This document shows positions 33,381 to 38,481 of a stretch of 38,481 nt of DNA, in pieces; the first letter of the stretch is position 1; each line of letters starts with the position of its first letter. A program made the translations under genes and the position numbers. The stretch spans positions 1 through 38,481 of the forward strand of contig JABAYK010000178.1 of NCBI GenBank assembly GCA_018609045.1, read 5' to 3'. The notes under the pieces are model-generated. The model did not search any database. It was not told the origin of the DNA and saw only the letters and a program-made list of their open reading frames with translations. This DNA is from Flavobacteriales bacterium. GTDB taxonomy: Bacteria > Bacteroidota > Bacteroidia > Flavobacteriales_G > Salibacteraceae.

Positions 33381-33660
33381 AAAGGTGATTGTTTTGTTGT
33401 GGGATTAATTCAACCCATTGGTTTTGGTTATTTGAAATCTTATTTTGGGTAATTAAAACTGCGTCGGCTAAAGCAATAATTACAATAGCAGCCGCTGCAA
33501 TTTTTACCCAAAATTGAAGGGTTTTATTTTGTTTTCGAAGCTCTATTTTATGCATAACATTCCTAAGCATAAATGGCGGAGCATCAACTTGATTGATATT
33601 ACCTAAAATACTTAAATCGGGTTCCATATTTTGTTTAGACGATTTTTTATTCATTTTCAT
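33370..33660 (-). CDS. Small membrane protein in the anti-sigma position
   Basis: A 96-residue protein with one transmembrane helix at about 51-71 (VKIAAAAIVIIALADAVL). The N-terminal ~50 residues would be cytosolic and contain a helical, charged segment (MLRNVMHKIELRKQNK); the ~25-residue C-terminus is periplasmic. There is no zinc-binding anti-sigma Cys/His motif, so assignment as anti-sigma rests on position only: it directly follows the ECF sigma gene with a 14-base overlap and precedes the sensor-like gene. This order, sigma, membrane protein, periplasmic sensor, is the Cnr-type layout. Another small membrane protein cannot be excluded. Confidence 0.65.
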   Translation of the reverse strand: MKMNKKSSKQNMEPDLSILGNINQVDAPPFMLRNVMHKIELRKQNKTLQFWVKIAAAAIVIIALADAVLITQNKISNNQNQWVELIPQQNNHLYGE

Positions 33661-34165
33661 TCTGTTGATTTAATAAAAAGCTAAGTTTTGTTTTGGCCCT
33701 TTGAAAAAGTGATTCAACAGCTTTGGGCGATAACCTTAAAATTTCAGCTACTTCTTTAACTGAGTTGTGTTCAATTTTTAGTAAAATAACTACTGTTTTC
33801 TGATTTTCGGGAAGCTGATTTATGGCAGAGAATATTTTTTGAAGTGCTTCTTTTTGCTCTAACTCAACTCCTGGATGATTAAAATTTTGCTGAGCCATTG
33901 GAATTTCATCCGTTTGGTTTTGGGTTTTGTAAATGCCTCTTTTCAAAGAGTTTTTTGCTTTAATAAAATCTAAAGAAGTATTTATTGCAATGCGATAAAT
34001 CCAAGTTTTTACATTGGCTTGGTTTTTAAAAGTTGAGAGCTTCTCATGAACCTTTACAAATACATCTTGGGTTATTTCTTCAGCATCTTGGGTATTTTGA
34101 CAATACTGAAGGGCAAGGTTGTAAACCAATTTTACATATTGCTGATAAAGCTGCTCAAACTTCAT
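33647..34165 (-). CDS. ECF-family RNA polymerase sigma factor
   Basis: A 172-residue sigma-70 family factor with region 2 (LYQQYVKLVYNLALQYC, then DAEEITQDVFVKV and TWIYRIAINTSLDF) and region 4 (INQLPENQKTVVILL and the recognition helix in SVKEVAEILRLSPKAVESLF). It lacks regions 1 and 3, as ECF factors do. It is the first gene of the operon that runs through the sensor, MbnP, MbnH and YHYH genes and probably activates its own promoter. That promoter would lie within the 3' part of ppc, whose stop codon is only 12 bases upstream. The inducing signal, possibly copper or oxidative stress, is inference. Confidence 0.94.
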   Translation of the reverse strand: MKFEQLYQQYVKLVYNLALQYCQNTQDAEEITQDVFVKVHEKLSTFKNQANVKTWIYRIAINTSLDFIKAKNSLKRGIYKTQNQTDEIPMAQQNFNHPGVELEQKEALQKIFSAINQLPENQKTVVILLKIEHNSVKEVAEILRLSPKAVESLFQRAKTKLSFLLNQQNENE

Positions 34166-34177
34166 TAATTCCTCTAA

Positions 34178-36721
34178 TTAAACAGAATTTCGGCTTGCGT
34201 TAATATTTCCGTACAATGATCTAGTAATTAACTTTTCGTAGTTTTCAAAATACTCTGATGGGTGATTTTTTTTCTGCAAGGCATATTGCTGAATGAGTAA
34301 GAGTGGGAGCACAATCTTTTCTCTGATATTGATTGACTCTCTCGACACTTCTTCTTCTTCCATTAAAATTTCGTAGCCTGTAATTTCTAAAACCATTTTT
34401 TTAGAAAGCTCAAATTCCTCATTTAATATTTTCCAAAAATCACCAAATTCCTTGTCCTTTTCCATGTATTGGGTTAAGTCGAAATTGGTTTTGCAAAGGC
34501 TCATCATAGCATTTAAAATAAGAGCCCTAAATAGTTTTACTTCTTTAAAAAGTGTTTTTAAATCTTCTAGTTTACCTTGATTTGCCAACTCATTTAAAGC
34601 AGAGCCAATGCCGAAATAACCTGGCACATTTTGTTTTAACTGACTCCAAGCCCCAACAAATGAAATTGCCCTTAAATCTGATAAAGTTAGTTTGGCTTTG
34701 TTGCCTCTTTTTCCGGGTCGGCTGCCAATGTTCGCGCTTGCGTAGTATTTAAGCGGACTTTTTTGTTCTAAATAATCTATAAACTGAGGGTGCTGTTTTA
34801 AGCTATCGTATTTGCTAAAACTTAAATCGGCCATTTGATGAAGAAGAATTCTTTTTTCTTCAGAAATATCATTGGCGTTTTTGTTTATATCTCGCGATAA
34901 ACCTGCGGTGAGCATTTGTTCGCAGTTGTGAATAAACTGTTCTTTGGTGCCATACATGCTTGTGATAGTTTGGCCTTGTATTGTTAACTGAATTTCATGG
35001 TTGGCAATTTGCTGACTCTGAGCTGCATAAAATTGATGGGTTTTTCCACCGCCTCTTGCAGGAGGTCCACCACGGCCATCAAAAAATATGGCTTTAATAC
35101 TGTATTTATCGCAAACTTTTGAAAGCGATTCTTTGGTTTCGAAAATAGACCAGTTGGCTTTTAAATAGCCTCCATCTTTTGTTCCATCAGAAAACCCTAA
35201 CATGATGGTTTGCTTGTTATTTCTGTTTTTCAGGTGCGCTTTATATTCAGAAATATTAAATAGCTTTTGCATGCAATTTTCTGAATTATTTAATCCCTTT
35301 AAAGTTTCGAAAAGTGGAATAATATCAAAACTTAAAGGATGTTTGTAACCACTCCACTTAAACAAAGCATATACAAACATTACAGAAAATATATTTTCAG
35401 AATTGCTTATGATGTAGCGGTTGCAGCCTTCTTCGCCATTTTTTTGTTGAATAGTGTCTAGCTGTTTAACATTCAAGATGGTATCTTTTACCAATTCGTC
35501 ATCAAAATCATGTGGGTCTAATTCAAAGTTTTCATTTAGAATAATTTCTAAAAGTTGTTCTTCTGTTAGTTCATCTAATCTTTCTTTAATTTTTCCATTT
35601 TGGATAAAAATAGCTTCAATGGTTTTTATATGAATTGAGTGATCCTGCCTAATATCTAAAGTTGCAAAATGTGTTTTGAAGATTTTTACTTTGTCAATTA
35701 ACGATTGTAAATCTTTAGAATAGAGGTTGTTGTAATCAGATTTTAGAATTTCTTGAATATCTAACAATGGGTTTAAAATGTTCTCGAAATAGAAAATCTT
35801 TTGGTTATCGAACATGGCTTGGTAAAGCTCATCTTTTAAATTACCAAGGATAAATTCTATTTTTTTGAACGATAGTTTTTTCTCTAGTTGTTTTACATTG
35901 TTGTAGTAACACTTCATTAATGTCATGCGTAACTCATCAGCTACTTTGCTTGTTATTTCAGCTGTTACAAATGGGTTTCCATCTCTATCTCCACCGGGCC
36001 AAAAGCCAAGTTTTACCAAATCGGTATTGTTAAAATTGGCGTTGCCCATGCTATTTTTTATAGATGAGTACAAATCGCCAACACCTTGGTAATAGACATT
36101 ACGTAAGTAGTAAATAATATTTTGGGCTTCGTCTAACGGAGTAGGTTTTTTGGAGTTTATTAAAGAAGTTAAACCAAGTTGCTGAAGGGTTTCGTCAATT
36201 TCTGAAAATTTGTTTTTGTTGATTAAACCTCTTAATCGTTCAATAATATCTAAAACAAAAGCACTGTAAAATTGGGTTGGATGCGCCGTAAAAACGATGC
36301 GTGCACTAAAGGTTGAAAGCTTTTCGGCAAATTGCTCTTTTTGCTCGGCAGTGCTTAATCCTTGAAAAAAGTCTTTTAGGTAAAAGTCGCTTGTGAGTTT
36401 ACGTATTTTATTAAAGGCTGCATCTTCAACACTATCAAACAAAACCACTTGACGCTCAACATATTGAATCACTTTGAACATAAAATTTATTTTCTCTTTT
36501 TCTGAGTGTAGTTCAGCGTATTTTTCAAAAAAAATGTCAAGAATTTCTTCAGGTTCTTTGCCAAGACTAAGCTGTTTGCTTCCGAATTGAAACAAAAGAG
36601 GAATTAAAATACCGACATTGTTTACCCTGTTGTAAGGTAGATTGAGAAATAAGCTGTTGTAAATTTCAAATTTGTTGTTAACGAGTTTTTCAAACTCTAA
36701 TATTCTTGGTGATTTATTCAT
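34178..36721 (-). CDS. ppc: Phosphoenolpyruvate carboxylase
   Basis: An 847-residue enzyme that carboxylates PEP to oxaloacetate to replenish the TCA cycle. It has VFTAHPTQ with catalytic H147, LGFWPGGDRDGNP, MLGFSDGTKDGGYL, the loop FFDGRGGPPARGGG and SRPGKRG. The C-terminus ends ASRNSV instead of the usual QNTG, and the loop has FDGRGG rather than FHGRGG. I believe these are lineage variants. The core active-site residues look intact. Its regulation is not readable, but a TAGATTTG -7 box is present upstream. The sigma operon begins 12 bases after its stop codon, so cotranscription is possible. Confidence 0.95.
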   Translation of the reverse strand: MNKSPRILEFEKLVNNKFEIYNSLFLNLPYNRVNNVGILIPLLFQFGSKQLSLGKEPEEILDIFFEKYAELHSEKEKINFMFKVIQYVERQVVLFDSVEDAAFNKIRKLTSDFYLKDFFQGLSTAEQKEQFAEKLSTFSARIVFTAHPTQFYSAFVLDIIERLRGLINKNKFSEIDETLQQLGLTSLINSKKPTPLDEAQNIIYYLRNVYYQGVGDLYSSIKNSMGNANFNNTDLVKLGFWPGGDRDGNPFVTAEITSKVADELRMTLMKCYYNNVKQLEKKLSFKKIEFILGNLKDELYQAMFDNQKIFYFENILNPLLDIQEILKSDYNNLYSKDLQSLIDKVKIFKTHFATLDIRQDHSIHIKTIEAIFIQNGKIKERLDELTEEQLLEIILNENFELDPHDFDDELVKDTILNVKQLDTIQQKNGEEGCNRYIISNSENIFSVMFVYALFKWSGYKHPLSFDIIPLFETLKGLNNSENCMQKLFNISEYKAHLKNRNNKQTIMLGFSDGTKDGGYLKANWSIFETKESLSKVCDKYSIKAIFFDGRGGPPARGGGKTHQFYAAQSQQIANHEIQLTIQGQTITSMYGTKEQFIHNCEQMLTAGLSRDINKNANDISEEKRILLHQMADLSFSKYDSLKQHPQFIDYLEQKSPLKYYASANIGSRPGKRGNKAKLTLSDLRAISFVGAWSQLKQNVPGYFGIGSALNELANQGKLEDLKTLFKEVKLFRALILNAMMSLCKTNFDLTQYMEKDKEFGDFWKILNEEFELSKKMVLEITGYEILMEEEEVSRESINIREKIVLPLLLIQQYALQKKNHPSEYFENYEKLITRSLYGNINASRNSV

Positions 36722-36751
36722 TGATGCTTGATTGTTTTTGACCGATTAATT

Positions 36752-36759
36752 CAAATCTA
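36752..36759 (-). promoter_or_regulatory. Bacteroidota -7 box (TAGATTTG) for ppc
   Basis: The minus strand reads TAGATTTG, an exact -7 match 30 bases before the ppc ATG. A TTTTG lies upstream but only 13 bases away, shorter than the usual spacing, so the -33 element is not convincing. Confidence 0.42.
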
Positions 36760-36872
36760 TATTAATTAAAACCAAAAGTTATTTGGTAAGGGTAAAATAT
36801 AAGCAAAAAAATGGATTTATTTACGGCCCACCAATGTTTAAATACATTCTGAAATCTTTAATATACAGGGTT

Positions 36873-37012
36873 TTTCAGCCTAAGGCTTTACGGCTGAAAC
36901 TTAACCGATTTATAAATTCAAGAGTTTTGTCATGATTTTAAAAACCAATTTTTTCATCGTAAAATTTATGAAAAATGAAAATGAACTTTTAACACTGATG
37001 CTAAATTCAGCC
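36873..37012. promoter_or_regulatory. Three TTCAGCC half-sites, candidate operator of the Nudix-fold regulator
   Basis: TTTCAGCC (36873-36880) and GGCTGAAA (36892-36899) are perfect 8-base inverted arms 11 bases apart. A third copy, TTCAGCC, is at 37006-37012, 11 bases before the regulator's -7 box. The 331-base ppc/regulator gap (36722-37052) otherwise shows only the two promoter boxes and no gene. An autoregulatory or ppc-controlling operator is inferred. Confidence 0.4.
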
Positions 37013-37023
37013 TGTATTTTGAA

Positions 37024-37031
37024 TAATTTTG
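37024..37031 (+). promoter_or_regulatory. Bacteroidota -7 box (TAATTTTG) for the Nudix-fold regulator
   Basis: TAATTTTG matches TAnnTTTG exactly and lies 21 bases before the ATG at 37053. Its last three bases are the TTG that a longer open frame would use as start, which makes that start untenable if this promoter is used. Confidence 0.55.
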
Positions 37032-37052
37032 GTCGCAATTAAGAATGGTAAG

Positions 37053-37790
37053 ATGAGTGGAGAGTTAATTCAAAATATTTCTGTAGACTGTGTGGTTTTT
37101 GGGTTTAATCCTGAAGAAAAGTCATTAAGTTTATTATTGATAGAAAGAAAGTTGGAGGCCCTAGAACTTTATGATATAAACATAAATGACCATAAGCTTA
37201 CAGGTTTTCATGTGCTTAAAAGCGAAACGCTCGACGAAGCTGCATCGCGTGTGATGAAAGATTTAACAGGTTTAGATAATATTTTTAAAAAGCAATTTAA
37301 AATTTTTGGCGACCCAGATAGAATAAACAAACCGCATGATGTATTGTGGATGAAGAGTCAGAATTTAGACCCACGCTCATTAACAGTTGCTTATTCTTTT
37401 TTAATTCCTGTAAATGCGGTTGATTTAGAGGGAAAGCAGTTTAATCCAAAGTGGTTCCCCATAAACGAAATTCCGAATTTGGCTTTTGATCATAAGCAAA
37501 TTGCAGATGAAGCTTATGCTGATTTAAAGAAAAAGGCACTTCACGACCCAATGATATTTGAACTTTTACCAGAAAAGTTTACCCTTAACGAATTGCAAGA
37601 TTTGTATGAAACAGTGTTGGGATTGGAGTTAGACAGCAGAAACTTCAGACGTAAAGTCTTGACCAAAAAATACATTGTTAAACTTACAGAGAAAAGGGTA
37701 GGGCAAACCAAAAAGCCATCTCAACTATTTACATTTAACCTTGAAATTTTTGAGAAATTAAGTGAAGAAAATCGATTAATTAACCTCTAG
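37053..37790 (+). CDS. NrtR/AraR-type transcription regulator (Nudix-like domain plus winged helix)
   Basis: A 245-residue protein. The N-terminal domain (~1-155) has the Nudix fold, but its box is degenerate: at positions where REUXEE is expected the residues are R66, V67, M68, K69, D70 and L71. It should therefore bind rather than hydrolyse a ligand. The C-terminal domain (~165-245) has the winged-helix signature LPEKFTLNELQDLYE and DSRNFRRKVL, the DNA-binding part of NrtR-like regulators. In Bacteroides a related protein (AraR) senses arabinose; NrtR senses ADP-ribose. The ligand here is unknown. I start at ATG 37053 because the upstream TTG lies in the promoter. It is divergent from ppc and converges by 4 bases on the next gene. 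Confidence 0.87.
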   Translation: MSGELIQNISVDCVVFGFNPEEKSLSLLLIERKLEALELYDININDHKLTGFHVLKSETLDEAASRVMKDLTGLDNIFKKQFKIFGDPDRINKPHDVLWMKSQNLDPRSLTVAYSFLIPVNAVDLEGKQFNPKWFPINEIPNLAFDHKQIADEAYADLKKKALHDPMIFELLPEKFTLNELQDLYETVLGLELDSRNFRRKVLTKKYIVKLTEKRVGQTKKPSQLFTFNLEIFEKLSEENRLINL

Positions 37791-38131
37791 CTCTTTTTTG
37801 GTTTTGAGTTATTTGCAGGTAAACTGTTTACGTAATTGTAACTTTCTCGAAGTAAAGAGGATACAACGCTTTCATTTTGAAGTAAACTTTCAGGAATTAA
37901 AACATAATCTTTCATTACAGATCCGTAGGATTTGAAATAAGTAGTCTCAAATTTTTCAAAATATTCGTGTTGCCTTTCTTTTGAAAACCTAATACCTAAT
38001 TCACCATCTTTATTTAAGGCAGAAAACATGTATCCGTTTGAAGAAGTGTAAGGCATGGTTTTACCTTTTCTTTCAATGTTTGCCAAATGGCAAATTCTAT
38101 CGTAAACAACTAGGTTTTCTTTAAATTTCAT
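37787..38131 (-). CDS. Small TfoX-like protein
   Basis: A 114-residue cytosolic protein with no signal. The core, ERKGKTMPYTSSNGYMFSAL then GELGIRFSKER and YGSVMKDYVLIPESLL, resembles compact TfoX_N/YjbR-like proteins of about 110 residues found in Bacteroidota, in which a small-domain strand pair GKTMPYTS replaces the KKMFGG of classical TfoX. The C-terminal tail (NNSKPKKS) is basic. Function is unknown, and I am not sure of the family. Stop codons overlap by 4 bases with the convergent Nudix-fold regulator. It has 8 bases between its start and the next gene upstream, so it is likely cotranscribed with it. Confidence 0.6.
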   Translation of the reverse strand: MKFKENLVVYDRICHLANIERKGKTMPYTSSNGYMFSALNKDGELGIRFSKERQHEYFEKFETTYFKSYGSVMKDYVLIPESLLQNESVVSSLLRESYNYVNSLPANNSKPKKS

Positions 38132-38139
38132 AGGCTAGA

Positions 38140-38481
38140 TTAACACGAACAAAAACTAATAATTACAACTTTTTCTCCTTTGAAAGGGCTGAGTAATTCT
38201 TGAAATTGTGAATCAATTTTTTCTTCTAAATTTTCAATTTTTTCTTTTGTTTGATAATATTCTTCTCCATCTAAATATTCTAAATCGGCCTCTAAAGCCT
38301 CAATTTTAGTTGAAAAACTCCTTTGCAATTCTTCAATTTTTATTATGGTTTTCTCTGTGTTTTCAGATGTTTCATGCACAAATATTTGCCAGTCGCATAA
38401 GGTGCCGCCAGTTCTAAATACTTTAATTGGTTTGCTTTTCATCCAAATGGTATCAGCAATTGTATGCGTGCTGGCTATGCC
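38140..38481 (-). CDS. Hypothetical protein, 5' end probably outside window
   Basis: The reading frame has an ATG at 38442 giving 100 residues, but it stays open for 13 more codons to the window edge (ending ADTIW before that ATG), so the true start may be further upstream. The visible part has RTGGTLCDWQIFVHETSEN, then a charged coiled-coil segment (about residues 33-85 of the 100), and ends VVIISFCSC with two near-terminal cysteines. I do not recognise the family. It lies 8 bases upstream of the TfoX-like gene on the same strand. No motif supports a function. Confidence 0.55.
   Translation of the reverse strand, partial: GIASTHTIADTIWMKSKPIKVFRTGGTLCDWQIFVHETSENTEKTIIKIEELQRSFSTKIEALEADLEYLDGEEYYQTKEKIENLEEKIDSQFQELLSPFKGEKVVIISFCSC

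Overview
The window is about 38.5 kb of AT-rich DNA from a member of the Bacteroidota, most likely a flavobacterium-like marine or freshwater lineage. The evidence is: secreted proteins with type IX secretion (T9SS) C-terminal sorting domains (M36 protease, YHYH protein), a fused alpha/beta E1 2-oxoacid dehydrogenase, DUF349 and head-GIN (DUF2807) proteins, almost no Shine-Dalgarno sequences, and repeated TAnnTTTG -7 promoter boxes typical of the phylum. No rRNA, tRNA, CRISPR array, integrase or complete insertion sequence was seen. Family names come from motif recognition, not from database searches.

Region 1 (1-16.5 kb, nearly all minus strand) is housekeeping. It starts with the C-terminus of a cation-chloride-cotransporter-like permease and an MBL-fold hydrolase. 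A tightly overlapping operon follows (in transcription order): TPR protein, phosphosulfolactate synthase, rhodanese, DUF368/PopT undecaprenyl-phosphate translocase and shikimate dehydrogenase. Next come an LpxL-like acyltransferase, a PaaE-like flavin/2Fe-2S reductase, a DUF349 protein with the fused E1 enzyme, a universal stress protein, and an operon of MscS channel, AcpH-like protein, FkbM methyltransferase, MnmD and a Nudix hydrolase.

Region 2 (16.5-29 kb) holds a VWA plus MoxR/Mg-chelatase-like AAA+ pair, a noncoding gap with degenerate palindromic repeats, a 1249-residue secreted M36 metalloprotease, a small secreted protein, a head-GIN repeat protein, a CcoI-type copper P-type ATPase without cbb3 oxidase genes beside it, and a secreted PqqB-like MBL protein. 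It ends in a decay spot: a TfoX-like gene broken by a one-base frameshift, a TonB-C-like tail fragment, and the truncated N-terminus of a GH81-type glucanase.

Region 3 (29.9-34.2 kb, minus strand) is the most interesting part. It is a chained operon encoding an ECF sigma factor, a small membrane protein in the anti-sigma position, a CnrX/Spy-like periplasmic metal-sensor-type protein, an MbnP-like copper protein, a MauG/MbnH-like di-heme peroxidase and a T9SS-exported YHYH protein. The first five genes overlap by 14, 11, 4 and 4 bases. I read it as an extracytoplasmic, probably copper-responsive module in which MbnH oxidises MbnP; this is inference from families and gene order.

Region 4 (34.2-38.5 kb) has phosphoenolpyruvate carboxylase, a Nudix-fold transcription regulator with a degenerate Nudix box and candidate operator half-sites upstream, a small TfoX-like protein, and an edge-truncated hypothetical gene. 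Four annotated starts should be moved downstream: three TTG starts lie inside -7 promoter boxes (genes starting at 7656, 11720 and 37053), and the P-type ATPase start is placed at 25302.
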